A stretch of DNA of 64,000 nt from VRUE01 sp963727465 (GCA_963727465.1 CAVSGL010000003.1:481827-545826), one strand, 5' to 3'. Positions 27,204-37,478 are shown, numbered from the stretch's first letter. Made by a program: numbers and translations. Notes: generated by a model from the sequence alone, not told the origin.

Positions 27204-29728
27204 ATGACCAAGCGCGATCCTCACGACCCGACTCTGATGCTCGTCATCTTCGCTCTCCTCGTGCTGTTCGCGATCTGGCGCGCGATATCGAGCATCGACC
27301 CCTCCGCTCTGCTCGACGGCGCTCGGTCCTCCGCGCTCTCGCTCGCGCCCTTCGCTCTCGGCGCAATCGCTATCGCCTCGGCGCTGGCTCCACAACGCTT
27401 CCTCGCGACCCGGCGCGCGCTTCGCAGGCGAACCGTCGCGGCCGTGGTGCCCGCCGATGAGTTCGAGGCAGACCTCGAGACCGTGCTGCGCGTCGGCGCC
27501 GAGCTCTCGCGCGCGGACCTGGGCCTGCGCAGCTGGTTCGACCGCCCGGCCCGCGCCCTGCGCGTCAGCCTCGTCAACGACCGCCAGGGCCGACTCGTCT
27601 ACCTGCTGCAGTTCCCGCAGCGCTCCGAGGAGCTGGTACGCACCGCCCTGCGCTCCTACGAGGGGGTCGAACTCCGTGACACCGCCGACGTGCTGCCCGG
27701 CTGGCCGCAGGCAGAGCGGGTGAAGCTGCGCACCGAGCTCGTCCTCGCCCACCCGAGCGTCGATCCGCTGCGCCGGCTCGAGCTCGCCCCCGACCCCCTG
27801 CAGCCGTTCGCCGCGGCGATGGCCTCGCTCGAGCCCGAGCGCGGCGAGCGCGCCTGGGTCTGCATCGACCTCCTGCCCGCCTCCGGCCGTCGCGCCTCCC
27901 GCTTGCGGCGCCGTCTCAAGCGACAGGCCAAGCGCCGCCACCGCGAGCGGCGCAGCCTGGTGGAGCTCCTGAGCAACGAACGCCGGCGGCGCGGTCCCGT
28001 CGACCCGACCGAGCTGCACGAGCGCCGCATGGTCGGCGAGGCGCTGAACGCCAAGCTGCGCGATGCCGGCGAGTTGTTCGAGGCGCAGATCCTGTTGCGC
28101 GCCGAGGCGGCCGGCAAGCCGCGGGCAAAGACGGTGATGAAGCTGCTGCTCGCCGCCTTCGCACCGCTGAACGCGCCCGGGAACTGGCTGCGGGCCTCGG
28201 GGCTGGGGTTTGGCGACACGGTCTTTCTTCGGCTCCGACTTCCCGACCCGGCGGCGCGGCTTTGACCGTCGCTTCCAGGCCGGGCTGCATCGCCCCGCGC
28301 GCAGGACGATTCTCACCGCCCGCGAGGTCGCCGGCTTCCTCAAGCCGCCCACCGCCCGCTGCGTCTCCACCAACGTGGTGCGCTCGGGGGCGCTGCTTCC
28401 CGCACCGCCCGCGCTGCCCACCTTCGAGGAAGGCAAGGCCGAGCTGATCCGAGACGGCGATCGCCCAGTTCGTCCACCTCGTGCGCAGCGGCGCCGGAGG
28501 GCTCTTCCTCGATCCCCACGGCGACGCCCTCGAGCGGATCAGGCCCTACCTGGCCGACCCCGGAGTCGGCCGCCGCGTGGTCGAGATCGACGTCGGCTCC
28601 CCGGGGGGCCGGGGGCTGCCCGGCTGGAACCTCTTCGAGCTGAGCGGCGCCGAGGACGACGCGACGGAGGCGCGGGTGGCGGCGGTCGTGGACGCCTTCG
28701 CCTCGACGCTGAAGTGGGGCGATCAGAGCACGCGGGCGATCAACCTGACCGCACAGGCCGCCGCCGCCCTCGCCCACGTCGGCAGGGCGCTGCCGCCCGA
28801 GCTGGCGCCGACGATCTTCCAGTTGCCCACCGTGCTCTCCGATGAGCGCTGGCGCGAGGCGGCGCTTCCGCTGCTGCCGGCCTCGGCGCGGAGCTTTTGG
28901 GAGGAGCGCTTCCCGCGGCTGGCAGAGGAGGCGATCACCCCGGTCACCAACCTGGTCGACCGCCTGCGCACCTCGCCCGCGATCACCGCCCTGCTCGGGC
29001 AGAGTAAGAGCACCTACCGGGTGCGCGAGGCGATGGACCGGGGCCTGATCGTCCTCGCCCACCCGGGCGTCGGCGAGCTCCACCAGCGCCTCGTCGCCAA
29101 CCTGCTGCTCTTCGACCTCCTGCACGCGGCGAAAGCGCGCCAGCAGGTGGCGAGCGAGGAGCGCCGGCCCTTCTGGGTCTTCCTCGATGAGGTGCAGAGC
29201 TATGACGGGACGGCCTCGGGCCAGCTCGCGGCGCTGCTCGAGCAGAGCGCCAAGTTCGGCTTGCGGGCGGTGGTGATGAACCAGAACCCCGAGCGGCTCA
29301 ACCCGAAGACGCTGACTGCGCTGACCACCAACCGCTCGCACCTGCTGGCGACGACGATGAACGCCCACGCGGCGGCGCTTTTGACCAAGGAGTGGGCGGG
29401 CAAGCCCGACCCCGCGGTGCTGACCAGGATGGGGCGCTTTCGCTTCGTCGCCCAGGTGACCGACCGCGGCGAGCTGAGCGAGCCCTTCGCCCTGGAGGGG
29501 ATCAGGGTCGAGGACGTGGCCGGGGAGCCGCCGCCTGCGGGCGAGGAGCCGCTCGCCGGAGCGGTCGCCCGTACTGAGGTCGCCAAGGCGATCGAGGATC
29601 TGGAGGGGCTCGACGATCGCATCCTGGCCGAGCTCCGCAAGCGCGGCGGCGGTGGGAAGTCGGGGACGGGTTCCGAGTCTCCCGGCGCGCCTCTGGCGCC
29701 CGACGAGGGGGAGGGCGGCGATGGGTGA
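27204..29728 (+). pseudogene. Conjugation-type (VirD4/TraG-like) ATPase, broken, Walker A missing
   Basis: ATG 27204 follows GGAGG by 7 nt. The N-terminal part has two hydrophobic segments (LMLVIFALLVLFAIW and SLAPFALGAIAIASAL). The frame breaks at about 28222-28226 by an extra T (GDTVF then FGSDFPTRRRGFDRRF). A second break near 28455 joins KAELI directly to ETAIAQFVHLVRSGAGG, removing the segment where the P-loop belongs; no GxxxxGK[ST] is seen in any frame there. The remaining C-terminal part keeps FWVFLDEVQSYDG (Walker B). Intact relatives pump DNA in conjugation. Its stop overlaps the next gene. Confidence 0.75.
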
Positions 29729-30611
29729 GCGCGAGCTACCCGCTCTCTCGGAGAAGGAGCTCGAGATCCTCGCCTCGCTCGCCCAGCACCGGGTGCTCGA
29801 CGCCCGCCAGGTCTGCGCCATCCACCTCCCCGACTCCAATCGTCGCTGGACGCGCAAGCTGCTGGTGCGCCTGAAGCGGGCGGGCCTCGCCGGCTACGTC
29901 GAATCGGCGCGCGCGCCGCGCCGCCTCTGGTACGTGACCGAGCGCGGCGCCCGGCTCGCACACCGGGCGGGCGCCCTGGAGGCCGAGCCGAAGGTGCTCG
30001 CGGCCGAATTTGTCGCCGGGCCGCTTCAGGCGCACACGCTCGCGGTCAACGACGCGGCGATCTGCTTTCTGCGCTGCGCTCGTGAGCGCGGCGATGACTT
30101 CGGGCCGCTCGCCTGGCGCCACGAGGTCTTCCACCCGCTCTCGCGCGGGCGGGGGCGCCGTCGCCGGGCGCTGATCGCCGACGCCGTCTTCACCTACCTG
30201 CGCATCGAGGAGGGCGGGACCGCGATCGAGCAGCGCTTCCTCGAGCTCGACCGCGCGACGCTCTCGGTCGACCGGCTCGCCGTCGAGCTCGCCCGCTACG
30301 CGGAGCTGTATCGGGCGAAGGAGGCCAAGGCGAGCGAGCCGCTGTGGCGGGGGCGCTGCCCGGTCTTCCCGCCGGTCCACTGCGTGCTTGCGGGCGCCCC
30401 GCGGCGGGCGCTTTCGCGCCGCCGCTCCACCGCGAGCGTGCTCTTGGCCGCCGACCCGCTGCTCGCGCGGACGCCCGAGGTGGCGATCTCGATCTGCCTG
30501 CTGGAGGACCTGGGGCGCGAGGGTCCCTTCGCGCCGGTCTTCCGCGACGTGCGCGATCCGGGTCGGCCGGTCGACTGGCTCGGGAATCCAGCCGAGGGGA
30601 AGTCCGGATGA
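29721..30611 (+). CDS. Replication-relaxation family protein
   Basis: 296 residues from ATG 29721, overlapping the ATPase stop by 8 nt. The N-terminal winged-helix region (LSEKELEILASLAQHRVLDA, then RLKRAGLAGYVES) and LAVNDAAICFLRCARE followed by a conserved core fit the Replic_Relax family found on conjugative plasmids and integrative elements. It is usually next to a VirD4/TraG-like ATPase, as here. Probably involved in element replication or transfer initiation. Intact. Confidence 0.75.
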   Translation: MGERELPALSEKELEILASLAQHRVLDARQVCAIHLPDSNRRWTRKLLVRLKRAGLAGYVESARAPRRLWYVTERGARLAHRAGALEAEPKVLAAEFVAGPLQAHTLAVNDAAICFLRCARERGDDFGPLAWRHEVFHPLSRGRGRRRRALIADAVFTYLRIEEGGTAIEQRFLELDRATLSVDRLAVELARYAELYRAKEAKASEPLWRGRCPVFPPVHCVLAGAPRRALSRRRSTASVLLAADPLLARTPEVAISICLLEDLGREGPFAPVFRDVRDPGRPVDWLGNPAEGKSG

Positions 30612-31750
30612 GCCGAGGGGTGAAAGCGAGCCGCGGGGCGCCGCGGCGGAGTCGCCGTCGGGCGGGCGCCCCGCGGAGCGCCGTGCGGTTGCTCGAAGGC
30701 GATTGCCTTGAGGTGCTGGGCACCCTCGAGCCCGAAAGCGTCGACGCAATCGTCACCGACCCGCCCTACGGGATCGGCTGGCAGAACCAGCGCTGGGACG
30801 CCGGCGCGATCCGCGAGGCGGCGGCCCGTGCCGGCCACGAGCGCCTTCGCCCCAACGAGGCCTTCGAGGCTTGGTGCAAGCTGTGGGCGGCGCAGTGCGC
30901 GCGAGTCATGAAGCCGGGTGCGCACCTGCTCGCCTTCGGTGCCCCGCGTACCTTCCACCGCCTCGCATGCGGTCTGGAGGATGGCGGACTTGAGATCCGC
31001 GACACGCTCGTCTGGCTGTATGGGACGGGGATGTCGAAGTCCCGCCGCTACCCCGGCGGGGGCGTGACGACGCTGAAGCCGGCCTTCGAGGCGATTGTCT
31101 TGGCGCGGACGCCGCTCGACGGGACGACCGCCGAGACGATCGCCCGGCACGGGACCGGGGCTCTGAACGCCGACGCCTGCCGCGTCAACGAGCGCCATCC
31201 CGCCAACGTGATCGCCTCTCACGAGCCGGACTGCGAGGCGGGCCGCTGCGCGCCCGGCTGTGCGGCGGCGTTGGTCGACGCCGAGGCCGACCGCGTGCGC
31301 GGCGCCTCGGGGCCGCGCACGCCGCCCTCGCGCTTCCTCTATTGCCCGAAGACGTCGCGGCGCGAGCGCGACGCGGGTTGCGAGCGGTTGCCCCGCCGGG
31401 CGCTCGACCTCCTCCCCAACACCCCCAATAAGAGGCCAGGTGGCGATCTTGTGCGCAACCCACATCCGGCCGTGAAGCCGTTGGAGTTGATGCGATGGCT
31501 GGTGCGCCTGGCTTGTCCCCCGGGCGGCCTCGTTCTCGACCCCTTCTGCGGCTCGGGCACCACCGCAGCCGCAGCCGCGCTCGAGGATCGTCGCTTCTGT
31601 GGCATCGAGCTCGAGCCCGCCTACATGGAGATCGCCGCCGTGATCCGTAGGTGGCCAAGCGAGCAAAAGGTGAAGTGCTGGTCCGCGACTGGAAGGCGGG
31701 CCGCGGCTTTGCGCTTCGCTTCTCCGCCTACGGTCGGCGCCGCTACCTGA
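30608..31750 (+). CDS. N4/N6 DNA methyltransferase (beta class)
   Basis: 380 residues from ATG 30608, overlapping the previous stop. The catalytic motif IV is TDPPYGIGW near residue 56, and motif I is LDPFCGSGTTAAAA near residue 315, an order typical of beta-class N6-adenine/N4-cytosine methyltransferases (PF01555). Motif X is NPHPAVKPLELM. No restriction enzyme is adjacent, so it may be an orphan protecting the island or regulating it. The last 35 or so residues overlap the recombinase start by 100 bp and do not look family-like. Confidence 0.88.
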   Translation: MSRGVKASRGAPRRSRRRAGAPRSAVRLLEGDCLEVLGTLEPESVDAIVTDPPYGIGWQNQRWDAGAIREAAARAGHERLRPNEAFEAWCKLWAAQCARVMKPGAHLLAFGAPRTFHRLACGLEDGGLEIRDTLVWLYGTGMSKSRRYPGGGVTTLKPAFEAIVLARTPLDGTTAETIARHGTGALNADACRVNERHPANVIASHEPDCEAGRCAPGCAAALVDAEADRVRGASGPRTPPSRFLYCPKTSRRERDAGCERLPRRALDLLPNTPNKRPGGDLVRNPHPAVKPLELMRWLVRLACPPGGLVLDPFCGSGTTAAAAALEDRRFCGIELEPAYMEIAAVIRRWPSEQKVKCWSATGRRAAALRFASPPTVGAAT

Positions 31751-33355
31751 CGCTCGGCCTCGAAAGCGATGGCTGGACCTATGAGCGCGCGGAGGAGGAG
31801 CTCCAGAACGTCCTCGCCGACGTGCGGCGCGGGCTATGGACCCCTCCCCGCCGAAGCGGTGAGAGCGTGGACGGCGGGCCGGCGCCTTCTCCCGGGCGCC
31901 CCCGGGACCACGTGGGGGACGGCAACGCGATCGGCCAAGCTCAGATCCCATCGCCCGGCGGCGAGATGCCCTTCGCCGAGTTCGCTCCCTGGGCGCTCGA
32001 GGTGCGCCGCGCGCGTCACGGCGAGGCCCATCACCGCAACCTCTGCTGGGGCCTCCGCCACCTGATGCCGTTCTTCGCCGAATGGCCCCTGGCCGCGATC
32101 GACGCCGAAGCGATCGACTCCTACAGCACCGCCAAGGTTGAAGAAGGGGTGAGGCTGGCAGGCGGCGATCGACCGCGGCGAGCCCTACCGCGACGACCGC
32201 GGCCGCGTGCGAAAGCCGCTCTCGGCGAGCTCGATCAACAAGACGATCAAGGTCCTCTCCTGGTTCCTCGGCCTCGCCGTCCAGTACAAGCGGATCGCTG
32301 AGAACGCGGCGGCGGGCAAGGAGCGCCTGCTGATCGTCAAGCCCAAGCCGCCGATCCACCTCGACACCGCCGAGCAGATCGAGGCCCTGCTCGACGCCGC
32401 CGCCGAACTCGACCATGACCCCGGTCGCCTCTGCTGCGAACGCGAAGCGATCGTCGCAACCCTGATCTTCGCCGGGCCCCGGGCCCACGAGCTCTCCCAC
32501 ATGCTCGAACGCGACATCGACCTCGCCAACGTCCGCATCTTCGTCGGCCGCTCGAAGACCCCGGCCGGGCTGCGCGAGATCAGGATCATGCCGATCCTCC
32601 ACGACATCCTCGCCGCCCACAAGGCACGCCCGCAAGCCGGGGGTCCAGACGCCCTCGCGTTTGCGACCGGGACCGGCGGGCGGCGCGAGCGCAGCAACCT
32701 GCGCGAGCGGGTCCTACGCGAGGTCTTCGAGCGCGCCGACGGGCTTCTGCGCGAGCGCGGCGAGCTGCCGCTGCCCAAGGGGCTCTCCCCGCACAAACTG
32801 CGCCACACCTTCGCCTCGATCCTGACCGCGACCGGCACCGACCCGGCCTCGCTGATGCGCCAGCTCGGCCACCGAAGCGCCGCCTTCACGCTCGACGTCT
32901 ACGCCCACATGATGGCCTGCTCACCCGAGCAGCGCGAGCGGCTGAAGGGGCTGGTCGAGGGCGAGCGTCGCTGGGGGCCCGCGCCGCCGGCCCGCCTCGG
33001 CTGGTCTGCCTACGAAGGGCCGATCCTGCGGGTGCTCGCAAGGAGCGGCGGGAGCGCGAGGCGCCGGGAGGTGTTCGCCGCGGTCGAGGCGGAGACGGCT
33101 GAGCGCTTCGGCCCCGGCGACCTTGAGGTCGCCCGCGGCAAGCCTCGCTGGCAGGCCGAAGTAGACATCGCCCGGCGCCGCCTCCTCGAACGGGGCTTGC
33201 TCGGCCGCGGCGCGCGCGAAGGCATCTGGAAGCTGACGAAGGCCGGCGCCGAGCGGGCGGGCAGTGCTTCGGATGGCCTCGCACCGCGGACCCGAGGAGA
33301 GGCGTCAGCCAACCGGGCCGGTCCCGCCCGATCCGAGCCGCTGGGGGTTGCCTGA
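31651..33355 (+). pseudogene. Tyrosine recombinase fused to Mrr-N-like winged helix, frameshifted
   Basis: The N-terminal arm and SAM-like domain run from 31651 to about 32158, where one extra base shifts the frame (expected VRLQAAIDRGEP). The catalytic domain continues in the frame at 32207-33355: FAGPRAHEL (Arg), HKLRHTF (HxxR), GHRS and VYAHMM (nucleophile Tyr). After the Tyr, an 80-residue extension RRREVFAAVEAETAERFG to GIWKLTKAGAERA resembles the Mrr N-terminal winged helix (PF14338). The fusion is unusual for integrases. Correcting one base restores a full protein, so sequencing error is possible. Confidence 0.75.
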
Positions 33356-33633
33356 TGACCGCTCTCGGGATTGCCGCGCTGGCGCTGCTCTTCACCTGGA
33401 TCTTCGGCGGCTTGCTGCTGCGCGCCGGTGGGCTGTTGCTGGTCTTCACCGGTGCGATCGTCCTGGCGCTCTCAGGCAACGCCAACGGAATCCTGGTCGC
33501 CGCCATCGGCGCGGTCCTCTGGCTCCTCGGCCACGGCCACTATGCCCTGCGTCATGGCATCTGGAAGAGCGCGCTGGCGAGTCGAATCGCTACAGCCCGA
33601 ACTCGGCCGCCAGGCGACCGGGCCTGTAGGTAG
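33355..33633 (+). CDS. Small two-helix membrane protein
   Basis: 92 residues. ATG 33355 overlaps the recombinase TGA. Hydrophobic stretches at about 4-40 and 45-60 (LVAAIGAVLWLLGHGHYAL) predict two or three membrane helices. The 3' end overlaps the convergent PIN gene by 44 bp. No family recognised; a role in the island is unknown. Confidence 0.5.
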   Translation: MTALGIAALALLFTWIFGGLLLRAGGLLLVFTGAIVLALSGNANGILVAAIGAVLWLLGHGHYALRHGIWKSALASRIATARTRPPGDRACR

Positions 33634-34105
33634 CGATCCAATCGACCGCATCGAAGATCGGATCGCTGGAGCAGATCGCCTCGGCCTCGCCACTGACCGC
33701 GGCTGCGAGGACGTGCAGGTCGTTCTCGTCGAAATCGGTGAGCGTCGGTTGTCCTCCGAGCTCTGCCAGCAGGTTCTCCCGGTGCATGCCGGTGAGCTGG
33801 TGGACGATCTCGCCGAGCGGCAGGTTGTGCAGGTCGGTGCGCTCGGGCAGGTGGCGGCCGAGCGGCGCCGGCTTGACCTCCAGCAGCGGCCCGTGCGCCC
33901 GCACGTAGTCCCACACGTCCTCGGGCTCAAAGGCCCGGCCGAGGGTCCCTCCGGTCGCATGGCGGAAGAACTCGAGCAGGACGACGTCGCTGGTCAGTCC
34001 GCGCAGCGGTCCGCCGCTCGCGGCGAGGTCGAGAAGTCGAGCGTTGATCCCCACAGGCTTGAGGATCGCGCCACACCAGACGGTGGCATCGAAGAAGACC
34101 CTCAC
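33590..34105 (-). CDS. PIN-domain toxin
   Basis: 171 residues. The acidic PIN residues are visible: FFDATVW (Asp6), VVLLEFFRHA (Glu) and DENDLHVLAAAV followed by ICSSDPIFDA. PIN toxins of this kind are Mg-dependent RNases. The ATG overlaps the stop of the upstream HTH gene (ATGA), the usual antitoxin-toxin coupling. Confidence 0.8.
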   Translation of the reverse strand: MRVFFDATVWCGAILKPVGINARLLDLAASGGPLRGLTSDVVLLEFFRHATGGTLGRAFEPEDVWDYVRAHGPLLEVKPAPLGRHLPERTDLHNLPLGEIVHQLTGMHRENLLAELGGQPTLTDFDENDLHVLAAAVSGEAEAICSSDPIFDAVDWIATYRPGRLAAEFGL

Positions 34106-34788
34106 CCGGCGCGGCGTGCCTCGCGGATCGAGGCGACGATCTCCTCCTCGCCGGGCGCTCCCTCACCGCCGTGCTTGGCCAGGAGGCGCTCGGCGATCTC
34201 GCGCTGCGCCCCCTTCCCGGCCTCACCGCGCGTCCAGTCGAACTGGGCCGCGGGGATCCGATAGCTGCCGCCCGGGGTTCGTTCGAAGGCGATCTTGTCC
34301 GCTTCGCACCATTTGTAGACGGCCTGGGGGGTGACGTCGAAATGGGAGGCGACTTCGGCGACGGTGAGCATTGCGTCTGCCTGGGGAGCCTTCTCCGCCT
34401 CGACCTGATCCCTCCACTGCCCGGCGAGGCGGTGGGCGTCGACCCGCTCCCCTGCTTCGAGGTGCTCGACGTCCGCCGTCTCCTCAAGCAGGCCGGCCAA
34501 CACGAGGACGAACTCGGCTGCGTCGACTCCCGGCTCGTCCCCCTCGGGAATGCCAACCACCTCAAATGCCCGTCGCAGTTCGTCGCGGCCGATCAGCCCG
34601 CTGCGATCCAGCAGCCCCAACGTCTGCTCGAATTGCTCGTCGAGCCCGAAGTAGACCTCCAGCTCGGCGCCGACGATGTCCTGCATCTCCTTGGCCAGCA
34701 CGTGCAGCATCCCCTCTCGCGCCTCGGGGGCGCTGCTGATCGTCTGCTGCCAGAGGGCCGCCCTGTCGGCGGGGCTGAGGATCAACAT
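34102..34788 (-). CDS. Helix-turn-helix antitoxin with long N-terminal domain
   Basis: 228 residues. The C-terminal part has an excisionase/MerR-like helix-turn-helix (MLTVAEVASHFDVTPQAVYK at about 140-160). The N-terminal 130 residues are helical and acidic with no recognised family. Coupled to the PIN gene by a 4-nt overlap, it is probably the DNA-binding antitoxin. A second PIN module at 40178-41094 has a shorter antitoxin with a similar HTH. Confidence 0.7.
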   Translation of the reverse strand: MLILSPADRAALWQQTISSAPEAREGMLHVLAKEMQDIVGAELEVYFGLDEQFEQTLGLLDRSGLIGRDELRRAFEVVGIPEGDEPGVDAAEFVLVLAGLLEETADVEHLEAGERVDAHRLAGQWRDQVEAEKAPQADAMLTVAEVASHFDVTPQAVYKWCEADKIAFERTPGGSYRIPAAQFDWTRGEAGKGAQREIAERLLAKHGGEGAPGEEEIVASIREARRAG

Positions 34789-34955
34789 GGTCGATACGGC
34801 TCCTTCAACAGTTTCAACGTCTTAAACATAGTACACGGATCGGGCGGAAGCGCCTCGAGCTTGATCGCTGGGACACGGGTGCGCGCGGGGGTGAAGGTTT
34901 GACCCGGTTGCCGCTGGAGCTGCGTGCAAGGCTCCGTAGGGAACCGGGTCGGATC

Positions 34956-35051
34956 TCAGATCCAGCCGCGGCGGCGGCCGGCGTCGATCAGCGACGCGAG
35001 GCTGCCGACCGCGAAGACGAGCTTAATGAGCCATCTGAGCTCCGGGTCCAT
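34956..35051 (-). CDS. 31-residue small protein with strong ribosome site
   Basis: MDPELRWLIKLVFAVGSLAS then LIDAGRRRGWI. The ATG at 35051 follows GGAAGGAGG at good spacing, much stronger than most sites here. One hydrophobic helix (WLIKLVFAVGSLASLI) is followed by a basic tail, as in small membrane peptides. It lies between a candidate promoter (35127-35155) and the HTH-PIN operon and could be cotranscribed with it. An in-frame ATG at 35069 would add six residues. Function unknown. Confidence 0.5.
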   Translation of the reverse strand: MDPELRWLIKLVFAVGSLASLIDAGRRRGWI

Positions 35052-35112
35052 CGCTTTTCCTCCTTCCATGATCGCCATATCCTCAGCGTGAGGATCGAAC
35101 TCTGTGATGCTG

Positions 35113-35161
35113 CCTGGCTACAGCAGTCTAGACAGGAGCCAACTCAAGTTGTCAAGCCAGG
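35113..35161 (-). promoter_or_regulatory. Candidate promoter flanked by inverted repeats
   Basis: On the minus strand, TTGACA (35155-35150), 17 bp and TCTAGA (35132-35127), a moderate promoter facing the small protein and HTH-PIN genes. The 7-bp inverted repeat CCTGGCT/AGCCAGG encloses it exactly. The MerR-like gene starts 80 bp away in the other direction and could encode a regulator. The remaining 34789-35241 holds nothing else clear. Confidence 0.45.
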
Positions 35162-35241
35162 TATAGCGACTTACGAGTTATAGCCGGGCGAATTGGGAGC
35201 AGAATTCATCTTGCAAATTAACCTGGGTTAGGGTGGGAGTA

Positions 35242-36189
35242 ATGAAGTCCGAGCCGCCCCGACCCGATTCGGCAGCCTTGATCGATGCGGCGACCGCCCG
35301 GGGCCACGAGGTCACGGCGCGCTCTTTGGAGCTGTGGCGCTACAAAGGCCTGCTTCCGCGTCCACGGCGCCAACCGAGCGGCCGGGCGGTCTGGCTGTAT
35401 CCCGCCGGAACGGATGACCGGCTTTTTAGGCTTCTGCACTGGCGGGAACGGACGCGCAACCTCGATGAGGTGCTTCTCGCCCTCTGGGTGGAGGGATTCG
35501 AGATCGAACTGGATCGCGTGCGGGCGGCGTTGGCCCGCTTCGTTGATCGCTGGAGCGAAATGATCGAGGTTGAGATCGGCGGTGCCTCCGAAGAGGACGG
35601 GGCCGCTGTGGTCGATGCCCTGGCACGCAGGGTCGCGCGCATGCGGGGCGAGAGGTCACTTCCCCGCGTCTCGCGCATGCGGCTCAGCGAGCGCGAACGC
35701 GCATGCGGATATCTCGTCGCCGCGATGCTTGGCATGGAGGACGAGCTCGCGAAGCGCGAGGCCGACCTTCCTCATCTGGAGCGCCTGGTTGGCCTACGGC
35801 GGGGACACGATGGGGGGCTCGCAGCTGTATTGGGTTCTGACGTAAGGAGCCAGGCAGCGTCGCTGCCGACCCCGGCGCGGGCGACGGAGGCGGTCAGGGG
35901 TGCTTCGCCGCACGAGTTGGAGTATGTGCGACGCATCCTGCGGCTCCTACTCATGGTTCTGCCCGTCGCGGTTCCAACGCTGTTCGCCGATCATGCCGCA
36001 AAGGCGATTGGGGCTGTTGAGTTCGCCCGCCGCTTTCTGGCCGACCCGCCCCCCGGCCTTTTCCCCTTCATGCTCACGGCGCTTCTCGTTCCTCTTCGGG
36101 AAGACGGACCGGGGGAGGAGGGGCTCTCGACGCACCTTGAAACGCTCGGGTCCACTTCGCTGTCAGCGAGTCAATCCGCCGGTCGCTGA
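35242..36189 (+). CDS. Protein with N-terminal MerR-like region
   Basis: 315 residues. The N-terminus (LIDAATARGHEVTARSLELW then RYKGLLPRPRR) resembles the winged helix of MerR-type regulators, where the gene at 35242 starts (GTG 35233 is an alternative). The rest is helical with a hydrophobic segment near residues 225-240 (LRLLLMVLPVAVPTLFAD). No family assigned. Its place beside a promoter with inverted repeats suggests a local regulator, perhaps membrane-associated. Confidence 0.5.
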   Translation: MKSEPPRPDSAALIDAATARGHEVTARSLELWRYKGLLPRPRRQPSGRAVWLYPAGTDDRLFRLLHWRERTRNLDEVLLALWVEGFEIELDRVRAALARFVDRWSEMIEVEIGGASEEDGAAVVDALARRVARMRGERSLPRVSRMRLSERERACGYLVAAMLGMEDELAKREADLPHLERLVGLRRGHDGGLAAVLGSDVRSQAASLPTPARATEAVRGASPHELEYVRRILRLLLMVLPVAVPTLFADHAAKAIGAVEFARRFLADPPPGLFPFMLTALLVPLREDGPGEEGLSTHLETLGSTSLSASQSAGR

Positions 36190-36274
36190 AGTAGACATGG
36201 AGGTGGCCAGTGTGCACAAGCTGAGAAAAAAGCCCAGACCGTGCTGGGACTCGCCGATGACAAGGTTCTGTCCA

Positions 36275-36300
36275 GAGCGGCCAGGCTTCGGCCTGGGCTC
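36275..36300 (+). terminator. Stem-loop with UUCG tetraloop
   Basis: CCAGGC-TTCG-GCCTGG, extended by GAGC/GCTC with a bulge. It lies 86 bp after the MerR-like gene and ahead of the KAP gene. No T-run follows, so it may slow or process the transcript rather than terminate it. Confidence 0.45.
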
Positions 36301-36342
36301 TTCGGCGAATTTGCGCACGATGAGAACAAGTAGGAACCCCGA

Positions 36343-37467
36343 TTGCCGGCTGTCGACTCCCCCTCCGAGATAGCACAGATCCCGCTTGAGGCCGGCGATC
36401 TGGTTCCTGACCGGGCCCTAACCGAAGGCGACAGCGATGAGTTCGACTACGAGCAGATCGCGGGACGCGTTGCCGATCTCTGCTGTGTGGCAGAGGCTCC
36501 CATCAACGTCGCGATCTTCTCACCCTGGGGCTCGGGGAAGTCCTCGCTTTTCACCCTGATTGAGTCGCGGTTGGCTGCACGCCGGGAAAGGGTGAAGATG
36601 ATCCGCTACGACGCCTGGCGCTATGGAGGCAAGGCGCTGCCACGTAACTTCATCGCCCACGCGGCACGCGAACTCCATCTGCCTCTCGATGATCCCCGCT
36701 ACTCGGAGTTTCACCGCGGGCTCTATGAGAATCAGCGCCGGGTCAGTCTCAGCCCGCCACGCTTCTGGACGGCCGTACGAAGCGTGCGCTTCCTGCCGTT
36801 CATCGCCGCAGCGATCGCCCTCGGCGTAGCTGGGTTGCTCCTCGATGTCGCGCCGGTCCTCATCGGTGGTCTGGTTTCCGCTCTGCTTCTGGTTATCACT
36901 GCCTTGATCGAGGCCGGCAAGGTTCACGTCGAGCAGTCGAAGCCGTCAGAGGACGAGGAGTTTTCGCGTCGCTTCGAGCGCCTGGTCGGGTGGGCTACCG
37001 ACCGTGGGCGTGAGAATCCGGGAGCGCGAAAGGCTTTCGGGCGGATACGCGGCCGGGTTCTTGCCGGCCTCAGTGAGGCAGTGGGTTTTCATCGACTTCT
37101 CCTCTGGTGGTCGGGCGAACTCGACCCCCAGCCGCTCCCGGCGCCAGTCTTCGATCGCCTGGTCTTCTTCATCGATGAGCTGGACCGTTGTGACGCGGGG
37201 GACATTGTCTTGACGCTCAAGGCACTCCGGACGTTTCTCGATGCACGGGATTGCATCTTCATCGTCGCTGCCGACCGCCAGGCGATCGAGCGGGCTCTTT
37301 CGGAGGTTGAACAGTCGACGCCGGTTGAGCCTGAGCAGCCCTACTACACGGCCGCAAGCGCCTACCTCGACAAGATCTTTCAGCACCAGCTCACCGCAAC
37401 TGCCACCGCTGGACCATCTCTCACGTCTCCAATTAGATAGCTTCCCGTACCAATCGTCCGAGCGTTG
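36343..37467 (+). pseudogene. KAP-family P-loop NTPase, truncated and frameshifted
   Basis: About 366 residues from TTG 36343. Walker A is SPWGSGKSS, Walker B is LVFFIDELDRC, and two membrane helices are inserted between them (FLPFIAAAIALGVAGLLL and IGGLVSALLLVITALI), as in membrane-anchored KAP NTPases. Around 37395 the frame changes: the expected LPPL motif continues in another frame for about 20 codons and stops at 37467. The C-terminal part of the family is missing. KAP NTPases are linked with phage exclusion and membrane processes. Confidence 0.7.
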
Positions 37468-37478
37468 AGGGAGGTTGG

